Of a stretch of 39,918 bases of DNA, positions 33,797 through 39,918 are shown one piece after another. Every line of letters begins with the position of its first letter. The stretch's first letter is position 1. The notes under the pieces are model-generated. The model had not been told where the DNA came from and did not search any database. It saw nothing but the letters and a program-made list of their open reading frames with translations. Source of the DNA: Myxococcales bacterium. Lineage in GTDB: Bacteria > Myxococcota > Myxococcia > Myxococcales > UBA5297. Made by a program: the position numbers and the translations under genes. The stretch covers positions 1-39,918 of the forward strand of contig JAISIF010000125.1 in the NCBI GenBank assembly GCA_031262165.1, in the 5' to 3' direction.

Positions 33797-34639
33797 ATGA
33801 CAATGACGACGATGCCGATGAACGCCCTGGCATTCGATCTGGATGCCCGACTTCGGCTGCTCCCCTTGCTCTGCCGGGCCGCGCTGCCGACACAACCCTC
33901 GAAGGCGCTCTGCGCGCGGGCCGTCGCGCTCCATGGTCTCGCCGCCAGCGAGTGTAGGGAGCGCCTCGCCGGACTGCCCGACTTCGATCTGCCGCGGTTC
34001 GACGCGCTGCCTGCCATCGCATCGGCGCTCGAAGCGTGCGAGGCCGATCTCGACGCGCGGCATCTCGCCCTTGGCCCTGTCGTCACGCGGCTATGTGATG
34101 AGGCCGTGGCGCTGCGCCGCCAGTTCGTGCGGGAAGCCCGCTACTTCCTGCGCCGCAACCCTGGCCTGCTTCGTCAGCTCGGTGACCTGACACACGAGCG
34201 CAGCATCGAGGCGCTCACCCTCGACCTCGGCCACATCGCTCAGATGGCCACGCTTCATGAATCCGCACTGCGCCGCTCCACGATGCTCCCGACCAACCTC
34301 GCGGCCACGGCCCAGCGCTTGGCCTGCGCGCTCTGCCTTCACCTGTGCGAGGACAACAGGGCACCTGCGGTGATTCAGGAGCGGCGCAACGCGCTCTTCT
34401 GGCTGCTCTCCGACGCGTTCGATGAGTTGGAGGCGGCCCTGGCCTATCTCGATCCAGAGGAGGTCATCGAAAGCGCGCGAGGAGAAGCCGATGAATGCCC
34501 CGCCAACCCCAACCTCTTGTTCGAACACCGCGCCGCGTCCATGCCCTCACTCGAGTGGGCCATGTCACAGGCAGGCGTGAGCGATCGCGGCTGCATGAGA
34601 TGGGGCATCGCTCAAAATCTCTCCGATCAATCCAGGTAG
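33797..34639 (+). CDS. Uncharacterised helical cytoplasmic protein
   Basis: I do not recognise this 280-residue protein. It has no signal peptide or membrane segment and reads as mostly helical, rich in Leu, Ala and Arg, with several Cys (LACALCLHLCED in the middle). ERRNALFWLLSDAFDELEAA looks like an amphipathic helix pair. Codon use is strongly high-GC like the kinase and argS genes, which supports a real, long-resident gene. The ATG at 33797 has GAGG about ten bases upstream; nearby in-frame ATGs (33803, 33812, 33818) are alternatives. It is divergent from the FAD/receiver fusion, with 264 bases between, so the two may share control. Confidence 0.7.
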   Translation: MTMTTMPMNALAFDLDARLRLLPLLCRAALPTQPSKALCARAVALHGLAASECRERLAGLPDFDLPRFDALPAIASALEACEADLDARHLALGPVVTRLCDEAVALRRQFVREARYFLRRNPGLLRQLGDLTHERSIEALTLDLGHIAQMATLHESALRRSTMLPTNLAATAQRLACALCLHLCEDNRAPAVIQERRNALFWLLSDAFDELEAALAYLDPEEVIESARGEADECPANPNLLFEHRAASMPSLEWAMSQAGVSDRGCMRWGIAQNLSDQSR

Positions 34640-34641
34640 CC

Positions 34642-34739
34642 TCATTGCGAGCGAAGCGAAGCAACTCATGTTTGTCGGTCGTCGTCGCAAAGACGAATGC
34701 CAATGGATTGCTCCGTCAATTCGTTCCTCGCAATGACGG
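34642..34739. repeat. CATTGCGAGCGAAGCGAAGC inverted repeat, copy 2
   Basis: CTCATTGCGAGCGAAGCGAA (34641-34660) is partly inverted at 34703-34739 (AATGGATTGCTCC...CTCGCAATGACGG). The overall layout equals the element at 24371-24456. It directly follows the stop of the helical protein gene. Confidence 0.65.
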
Positions 34740-34763
34740 CATGAAACACGATGTCATCACTCG

Positions 34764-34796
34764 AAATAAAAAGGGGCACGAATCAATCGCGCCCCT
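34764..34796 (-). terminator. Rho-independent terminator of the Cys-rich lipoprotein gene
   Basis: On the minus strand AGGGGCGCG pairs with CGTGCCCCT around ATTGATT, and TTTTATTT follows. It lies about 30 bases after the lipoprotein stop. Confidence 0.85.
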
Positions 34797-34826
34797 GAGT
34801 CTACATCTACGACAAACAATCATTCG

Positions 34827-35636
34827 CTATTTGATGGGCCGTCCAAACTTATCCTTCTTGGCTTGGCCCATCTCGCTGAGCTCGCCCTTGCTGCGCTGGA
34901 AACAGGCGCCTTGATAGGCGGCGAGATGGTTTCTGCACGTATTGCGAATGAGCTCCTGCGCCTGTGCGGGGATCTGTTTCCCGGCGATGCCATTGTTGAC
35001 GAGACAGGGGTCGAAGTTGGGATCGGCGCCTTCGCTTGCCGCGTATTCGCGGGAAGCGGCGAGCGAGCAGGTGGCAACTTCCAAGAGTCGGTATGTGCAG
35101 ATGGGCTCTTCTAATTTTTCGACGCCAGCGCCTGACTGCGGGGCGCGCTCGTATTTCTTCTGAAGCCCTTGAACGCAGGCCTCTTTGGTGTCGAAGGAGA
35201 GACTCGCCGATTCCGTGAGCTTCGGACAGGAAGCGTAGGGGGAGATGCGTTGCCCGTATTGCGCTCTGAGGACATTCCGGTCGAGGCAGGCCGCTGTTGC
35301 CTGGGCCTGTGGGTCCGCGTCACTCGCCTCCTGCGCGAGGGCATTCATCTGCGTCAGCCTGCATTCGGTAAAGATCTTGACGCCTTTGAGGCATTCATCT
35401 CGTCGGACAGGATCCTTTTTATATTCCTTGGAGCACGTCTCGATTTTTTTGAGATCGGCTGCCAATAGTTTTTCGATTTTATTGTTCGAATCCGAAAAGG
35501 CTTCTTCACAGAGCGCCAGAATGTGTCCATCGACCGTCTTTTGATAGGGATCTTTTGAACAAGCCGAAAGGATGAGGCCTGTCGAAAGGGCGAGCGCACA
35601 CAGAGACCACGAACAGCGCATTTGCCTGAAATTCAT
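34827..35636 (-). CDS. Cys-rich lipoprotein of unknown function
   Basis: This 269-residue protein has a basic start, a hydrophobic core and a good lipobox (LILSAC, Cys near 26), so it should be lipid-anchored in the envelope. The mature part holds about a dozen further Cys spread through the chain in contexts such as LCEEAF, TCSKEY, ECLKG, ECRL, ACLD, SCPK, ICTY and TCRNH. That suggests several disulphides or a helical repeat with paired Cys. I recognise no family. The start has a near-perfect AGGAGGT seven bases upstream, the best ribosome binding site in the window, so it may be well translated. GC is lower than in recA next door, 55 bases upstream on the same strand. It has its own terminator. 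Confidence 0.85.
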   Translation of the reverse strand: MNFRQMRCSWSLCALALSTGLILSACSKDPYQKTVDGHILALCEEAFSDSNNKIEKLLAADLKKIETCSKEYKKDPVRRDECLKGVKIFTECRLTQMNALAQEASDADPQAQATAACLDRNVLRAQYGQRISPYASCPKLTESASLSFDTKEACVQGLQKKYERAPQSGAGVEKLEEPICTYRLLEVATCSLAASREYAASEGADPNFDPCLVNNGIAGKQIPAQAQELIRNTCRNHLAAYQGACFQRSKGELSEMGQAKKDKFGRPIK

Positions 35637-35691
35637 GGAATGACCTCCTGAAGCACAGGGATGAATTGAACCCATCATTAAAATCTAAAAT

Positions 35692-36789
35692 CTATTTGTC
35701 GGCGGCCTTTTTGCGGCCCTTCTTTTCCTCTTCCACGACGGGTGGCGTCGGTGCGGCAGCGGCTTCCGTGGCGGTCGAGGGCGGTGGTGGCTGGATCCCG
35801 AACTTCTCCAAGAGGAGCCGCTCGATCTCGGCGCGGACTGCGGGCTTGTCCTTCAGCGAATCGCGCACCTGGTCGCGGCCTTGGCCCAGGCGAGAGCCCT
35901 GGAATGAATACCAGGAGCCGCTCTTTTCGACGATGTCGTGCTCGGCGGCCATGTCGAGCAGATCGCCCTCGCGGGAGATGCCAATGCCGTAGAGCACGTC
36001 GAACTCGGCCTCACGGAAGGGCGGGGCGACCTTGTTCTTGACGACCTTCACGCGCGTGCGGCTGCCGACGACTTCCTCGCCGCTCTTGATCGTCCCGATG
36101 CGGCGGATGTCGAGGCGCTGCGAGGCGTAGAATTTGAGCGCGTTGCCGCCGGTGGTCGTCTCGGGGTTGCCGAACATGACGCCGATCTTCATGCGAATCT
36201 GGTTGATGAAGATGAGGCAGGTCTGGCTCTTCGAGATGGTGCCGGTGAGCTTGCGCAGCGCCTGGCTCATGAGGCGCGCCTGGACGCCCATGTGTGAGTC
36301 GCCCATCTCGCCTTCGAGCTCGGCCTTGGGCACGAGCGCGGCAACAGAGTCGATGACGAGCACGTCGATGGAGCCCGAGCGCACGAGCATCTCGGCGATG
36401 TCGAGCGCCTGTTCGCCCGTGTCGGGCTGGCTGATGAGCAGGTCGTCGGTGCGCACGCCGAGCTTGCGCGCGTATTGGACGTCGAGGGCGTGCTCGGCGT
36501 CGATGAACGCGGCGATGCCACCGCGCTTCTGGGCTTCGGCCACGATGTGCAGGCAGAGCGTCGTCTTGCCCGACGACTCTGGGCCGAAGATCTCGACGAT
36601 GCGGCCGCGCGGGACCCCGCCCACGCCGAGCGCGATGTCGAGGGAGAGCGCGCCCGTGGAGATGGCCTGGACGTTCTGGTGGAGCGGCTCGTCATTGCCC
36701 AGGCGCATGATGCTGCCTTTGCCGAACTGCTTTTCGATTTGGCCGACGGCCAGGGAGAGGGCTTTCTGCTTGTCGAGATCGAGGGGCAC
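35692..36789 (-). CDS. recA: Recombinase A
   Basis: RecA forms filaments on single-stranded DNA for homologous recombination and triggers the SOS response. The 365-residue protein has [14 protein letters not shown], Walker [10 protein letters not shown], Walker [11 protein letters not shown], the L1/L2 loop regions ([33 protein letters not shown]), and a Lys/Glu-rich C-terminal tail with a Pro/Ala stretch. All core residues look intact. The GTG at 36789 has AGGAG about seven bases upstream and begins at the usual residue; the frame is open further upstream but that part has no RecA similarity. I find no convincing SOS box upstream. Confidence 0.99.
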   Translation of the reverse strand: MPLDLDKQKALSLAVGQIEKQFGKGSIMRLGNDEPLHQNVQAISTGALSLDIALGVGGVPRGRIVEIFGPESSGKTTLCLHIVAEAQKRGGIAAFIDAEHALDVQYARKLGVRTDDLLISQPDTGEQALDIAEMLVRSGSIDVLVIDSVAALVPKAELEGEMGDSHMGVQARLMSQALRKLTGTISKSQTCLIFINQIRMKIGVMFGNPETTTGGNALKFYASQRLDIRRIGTIKSGEEVVGSRTRVKVVKNKVAPPFREAEFDVLYGIGISREGDLLDMAAEHDIVEKSGSWYSFQGSRLGQGRDQVRDSLKDKPAVRAEIERLLLEKFGIQPPPPSTATEAAAAPTPPVVEEEKKGRKKAADK

Positions 36790-36942
36790 CGCGGTTCTCC
36801 TGTCTTGGCTTTTGGGGAGTAGGGGAGTGGTCGAAGGAGGAGTTCTGAATGGGAGAGGGTGAGGGGAGGCGGCGCGCCTCTTTGGGCAAACGCGTTCAAA
36901 AGTCAGCAGTTTTTTCGGCGGGCAGGGACTGACCATTTGTCG

Positions 36943-37075
36943 CAGGGCAATCGAGTTCTGGCGATTTCGACCAAGACCGATGCGTGTTTGTCGTGGGGGA
37001 ACGGCGTGCCGTTCCCGTCGTGTTGATGCCGCGGAGCGCTCGCAGGGCACGGCACGCCGTGCCCCTACAAGTCAT
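36943..37075. repeat. Composite hairpin repeat, diverged copy upstream of the copper ATPase
   Basis: It starts GGGCAATCGAGTTCTG and TTTCGACCAAGA, as in copy 1 at 21278. It then has a GGGGGAACGGCGTGCCGTTCC hairpin at about 36995 and, after a spacer, GGGCACGGCACGCCGTGCCC followed by CTAC (37044-37067). Stems differ from the other copies but stay paired. Confidence 0.75.
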
Positions 37076-37173
37076 GTTGCGGAAGTCGAGCTCTCCATGG
37101 CCACCCAGCGTCAGCCCTCCCCCTACTTCTCCAGCTTGATCTGCCGACGGAACTCGGCCTTTGAGCGCGCCCC

Positions 37174-39468
37174 ATGAGAGTCCAACGACGATTCAGGGTT
37201 CAGGGCATGTCGTGCTCGGCCTGCGGGGTGCGCATCGAAAAGCTCCTCTCCCGAATGCCCGGCGTCATGGCCGCACCGGTCAACTTCGCGCTCGGGACGA
37301 TCGACCTGACGTTCGATGATGCGCAGACGAGCCTCGACGCGATTCGGCAGAAGCTCACCAAGGCGGGCTTTGAGCTCGCCGAAGAGCGACCGCGCGCCGA
37401 TGCCACGTCCCAGGCGGCGTTCGCGGAGGCGCGCACGCTTCGATGGCGTTTGGCGTGGTCCATCGCGCTGACCCTTCTCCTGCTCTGCGTCGCGATGGGG
37501 CCCATGCTGGGCCTGCCGCTGCCCGACCTGCTCTCGCCGCACGTCCACCCGCTGCGCAACGCGCTCCTCCAGCTCGCGCTCGCGCTGGGCGTGATGCTCG
37601 CGCACGCTCGGACCTACCGCGATGGGCTTCGCAACCTCGCGGTCCTGCACCCGGACATGTCTTCGCTCATCGCGCTCGGGACGCTCGCCGCGTTTGGCTA
37701 CAGCGCTTACGGCCTCGTTCGAATCGCGTTGGGCGACACGAGTTTTGCGATGCAGCTCTACTTCGAGTCGGCGGCGGTCATCCTGACGCTCATCACGCTC
37801 GGCAAAACACTGGAAGCGCGCAGCCGCGGCAAGACGTCGCGGGCACTCGAACAGCTCGCCTCGCTCTTGCCTGCCGAGGCAATGGTGGAGCGCGACGGCG
37901 CGAGCGTGAGCATCCCCATCGATGCCGTGGCCGTGGGCGACACGGTGCTCGTCAAACCTGGCGAGCGCATCCCGGTCGATGGCGAGGTGCTCTCGGGGCA
38001 AAGCGCCATCGATGAGTCGGCCATGACGGGCGAGAGCATCCCGGTCGAGAAGTCGATCGGCGACATGCTCCTGGGCGGCACGCTGAACGCGACGGGATTC
38101 CTGCGATACCGTGCCCTGCGCGTAGGCGGCGACACGGCGCTCTCGGGCATCATCCGCACGGTCGAGGACGCGCAGGCCACCAAGGCCCCGGCACAGCGGC
38201 TGGCCGATCGCATCGCCGCCTGGTTCGTGCCAGCGGTCATGACACTCGCGATCCTGTCTGCGGTGTTCTGGCTCGTCCTGGGGCGCGACATCACTTTCGC
38301 GCTGACCACGCTCATCTCGGTCCTGGTCATCGCCTGCCCATGCGCGCTGGGCCTGGCCACGCCCACGGCCATCCTCGTTGGCACTGGTCGCGGCGCCCAG
38401 AGCGGCATCCTCATCAAGAGCGGCGAGGCGCTCGAAAATGCCGCGCACCTCGACACGATCGTCTTCGACAAGACCGGGACGCTGACCGAGGGGATCCCGC
38501 GAGTGACGGACATCCACGCCGACGGGATCTCCGAGCAAGCGCTGCTCGCGCTCGCCGCTGGCGCTGAGCTCGGCTCCTCCCATCCCATGAGCCGCGCCAT
38601 CATCGAGTCGGCGCGAGCGCAGGGGATCGAACCCATCGCGTTCGAGCGCTTCGAGACCATCCCGGGCCAGGGCATCGCGGCCCACCGATCGGAGGGTGAC
38701 ATCGCGCTCGGCAACGAGAAGCGGATGCTGGCGATCGGCGTGGACGAGGCGAGTTTGAGTCAGTGGAAGCAGCTCGCCGAGCCCTTGGCCGACGCTGGCA
38801 AGACCCCGCTCTTCGTGGCGTTGGATGGTCGATTGCGCGGGCTCATCGCCATCGCCGATCAGCTCGCACCAGGCAGCCGCGAGACCATCCAGGCGCTCCA
38901 CCACATGGAGATCACGGCACGGATGCTCACGGGCGACAACGCGCGGACCGCGCGGGCAATCGCGACCGAGCTCGACATCGATCAGGTGCTCTCCGAGGTT
39001 CTGCCCGCTGAAAAGGCGAGCGCTGTCCAGGCGCTCCAGGCCGAGGGACACCGCGTGGCCATGGTGGGCGATGGCATCAACGACGCGCCCGCGCTGGCCG
39101 CCTCCAACGTGGGCATTGCCCTGTCCAGCGGGATGGAGATCGCGATCGAGTCAGCACAGATCGTCCTGATCCACCGCGATGTGCGCGGCGTGCCAGCGGC
39201 CATCGAGTTGAGCCGCGCGACGCTGCGCACCATCCGCCAGAACCTCTTCTTCGCGTTCATCTACAACGTGCTCGCCATCCCCGTAGCCATGGGCGCGCTG
39301 ACCTTCTTCGATGGCCCGCTGCTCGACCCGATGATCGCGGCTGGCTGCATGTCGCTCAGTTCGATCTCGGTCGTGTTCAACGCCCTGAGATTGGGGCGGT
39401 TTCGGGTGGGCAGCGCGCAGGAGCGGACGCAATCCCCCTCTCCGGCGTCGCGCGTCTCCTCTCTCTGA
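37174..39468 (+). CDS. copA: Copper-type P1B ATPase (heavy-metal-transporting)
   Basis: This 764-residue inner-membrane pump has an N-terminal HMA metal-binding domain ([12 protein letters not shown], residues about 11-22), eight expected membrane helices, the metal-site motif [11 protein letters not shown] in helix 6, phosphorylation site DKTGTLTEG, the SHPMSRA His of the N domain, TGDNARTA, and [12 protein letters not shown]. In the last helices YNVLAIPVA and [15 protein letters not shown] are the marks of subgroup P1B-1, which exports Cu(I). There is one HMA domain, against two in E. coli CopA. No copper chaperone or regulator is adjacent. The ATG at 37174 is seven residues before the HMA fold; no strong ribosome binding site is seen. 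Confidence 0.93.
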   Translation: MRVQRRFRVQGMSCSACGVRIEKLLSRMPGVMAAPVNFALGTIDLTFDDAQTSLDAIRQKLTKAGFELAEERPRADATSQAAFAEARTLRWRLAWSIALTLLLLCVAMGPMLGLPLPDLLSPHVHPLRNALLQLALALGVMLAHARTYRDGLRNLAVLHPDMSSLIALGTLAAFGYSAYGLVRIALGDTSFAMQLYFESAAVILTLITLGKTLEARSRGKTSRALEQLASLLPAEAMVERDGASVSIPIDAVAVGDTVLVKPGERIPVDGEVLSGQSAIDESAMTGESIPVEKSIGDMLLGGTLNATGFLRYRALRVGGDTALSGIIRTVEDAQATKAPAQRLADRIAAWFVPAVMTLAILSAVFWLVLGRDITFALTTLISVLVIACPCALGLATPTAILVGTGRGAQSGILIKSGEALENAAHLDTIVFDKTGTLTEGIPRVTDIHADGISEQALLALAAGAELGSSHPMSRAIIESARAQGIEPIAFERFETIPGQGIAAHRSEGDIALGNEKRMLAIGVDEASLSQWKQLAEPLADAGKTPLFVALDGRLRGLIAIADQLAPGSRETIQALHHMEITARMLTGDNARTARAIATELDIDQVLSEVLPAEKASAVQALQAEGHRVAMVGDGINDAPALAASNVGIALSSGMEIAIESAQIVLIHRDVRGVPAAIELSRATLRTIRQNLFFAFIYNVLAIPVAMGALTFFDGPLLDPMIAAGCMSLSSISVVFNALRLGRFRVGSAQERTQSPSPASRVSSL

Positions 39469-39484
39469 GAGGTGGACCGATGCC

Positions 39485-39570
39485 CTTTGGGTAGAGGCAC
39501 GGCGTGCCGTGCCGTCATGTCGGTGGCGAATGACGAGCGCAGGGCGTTGCGTGCAACCTCCCAACGATAG
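39485..39570. repeat. Decayed hairpin repeats after copA
   Basis: GGTAGAGGCACGGCGTGCCG (39490-39509) is a relative of the GTAGGGGCACGG hairpin. GAATGACGAGCGCAGGGCG and TTGCGTGCAACC follow (39527-39559), echoing the flank of the composite repeat, with decayed ends. Confidence 0.65.
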
Positions 39571-39623
39571 ACGCGTCCTTCATGAGCGACATCGTCAGAC
39601 CTCGCAGGCCCCGCATCCGCTTC

Positions 39624-39816
39624 AGGGCCGTCGAGTTCTATTTGTTTGATCTCGAATCGGGATGTGTAGGGGCGTTTCGTGCAACGCCCGGCGGGTTTGT
39701 GTCGAATGACGACCGCAGGGCGTTGCACGCAACGCCCCTACGAAGACACGCCTCGATCTTGCGTCGAAAAACAGAACTCGATTGCCCTGGCCAGACCTCG
39801 CAGGGCAATCGAGTTC
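39624..39816. repeat. Composite hairpin repeat, copy 2 (inverted relative to 21278-21453)
   Basis: Read on the minus strand from 39791, this matches 21278-21424 almost base for base: GGCAATCGAGTTCTGTTTTT, GATCGAGGCGTGTCTTCG, the GTAGGGGCGTTGCGTGCAAC hairpin, TGCGGTCGTCATTCGACAC, and TCCCGATTCGAGATCAAA. It has an extra hairpin (about 39668-39691, GGGGCGTTTCGTGCAACGCC) absent from the 21 kb copy. A further GGGCAATCGAGTTCTAAA lies at 39803-39820. Confidence 0.85.
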
Positions 39817-39827
39817 TAAATTTTCGC

Positions 39828-39918
39828 TCTGGCGAGGTGAAGCGCTTCGTGAACGATGGGCTTTTTGCCGCGGTCGATGGCTCGATGCTCGGCAGGAGGA
39901 CGTTCAGACAGATGCCAC
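39828..39918 (-). CDS. Possible C-terminal end of a gene running off the right edge
   Basis: On the minus strand a frame is open from the window edge to a TAG at about 39828, reading HRAIDRGKKPIVHEALHLAR before the stop. It looks protein-like and would place a gene convergent to copA, but 30 codons are too few to be sure. A rightward frame from GTG at 39838 (VKRFVNDGLFAAVDGSML) is also open to the edge. Only one can be right. I cannot name either. Confidence 0.25.

Noticed and set aside
36790-36920. A possible SOS box upstream of recA (TTGAACGCGTTTG)
   Set aside because: It is only a partial palindrome and does not match a LexA site I can name for this lineage; its distance from the start is also large.
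36790-37050. An N-terminal extension of RecA of about 87 residues
   Set aside because: The frame is open, but the extension is Pro/Arg/Ser-rich without RecA similarity, and the GTG at 36789 has a good ribosome binding site at the usual start.
37123-39051. A long open frame antisense to the copper ATPase gene
   Set aside because: The plus strand has full P1B ATPase motifs across the whole span; the antisense product is Arg/Asp-rich with no motif.

Overview
The window is a stretch of bacterial chromosome, mostly high in GC (about two thirds by eye), with several genes that are clearly lower in GC. The mix points to Myxococcota or a nearby former-deltaproteobacterial lineage. The main reasons are a membrane-anchored Ser/Thr kinase of the myxobacterial/planctomycete kind fused to 14 WD40 repeats, a set of two outer-membrane beta-barrel proteins plus a TPR protein like GltA/GltB/GltC of Myxococcus xanthus, a split-type glycine dehydrogenase subunit (GcvPB) and GlgE. 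This is inference from gene content; no rRNA or other taxonomic marker was compared by alignment.

Layout. 1-1082 holds no intact gene: a tRNA-like relic, a strong hairpin and the 5' end of a dead P4-type integrase. 1083-4629 holds a small DUF1232 membrane protein, a D-lactate dehydrogenase with a Cys-rich tail, and a HAD hydrolase plus ADP-ribosylglycohydrolase pair. 4999-11469 reads rightward: WD40 kinase, truA, gcvPB. A sensor histidine kinase (11673-13055) faces the other way. 13600-19000 is a rightward cell-envelope and translation block: ldcA, argS, a SPOR protein, surE and an NlpD-like LysM/M23 lipoprotein. 19039-19460 repeats the integrase-fragment relic. ssnA (leftward) and about 1.2 kb of repeats with an IS5-type transposase relic follow, then glgE (22068-24251), a small ferredoxin, trmL and a DUF192 gene. 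26488-30262 is the Glt-like operon. 30414-39468 carries an RtcB-family RNA ligase, a protein fusing an FAD-type Rossmann domain to a response-regulator receiver domain, a divergent helical protein of unknown function, a Cys-rich lipoprotein, recA and a copper-type P1B ATPase.

How parts work together. The Glt-like operon looks like one envelope complex. argS-SPOR and surE-nlpD are tightly packed; the SPOR protein, the NlpD-like protein and LdcA all act on or bind peptidoglycan. The HAD/ADP-ribosylglycohydrolase pair may handle ADP-ribose or related nucleotides. Most other genes are single housekeeping functions.

The intergenic DNA is unusually rich in structured repeats. One family has GTAGGGGC/GCCCCTAC ends and an inner stem that differs between copies yet stays self-complementary; one copy differs from another by clean presence or absence of a whole hairpin. 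The best candidates for something not yet described are the FAD-domain/receiver fusion (31805-33532) with its divergent neighbour, the hairpin repeat family, and the paired tRNA-like/integrase relics.
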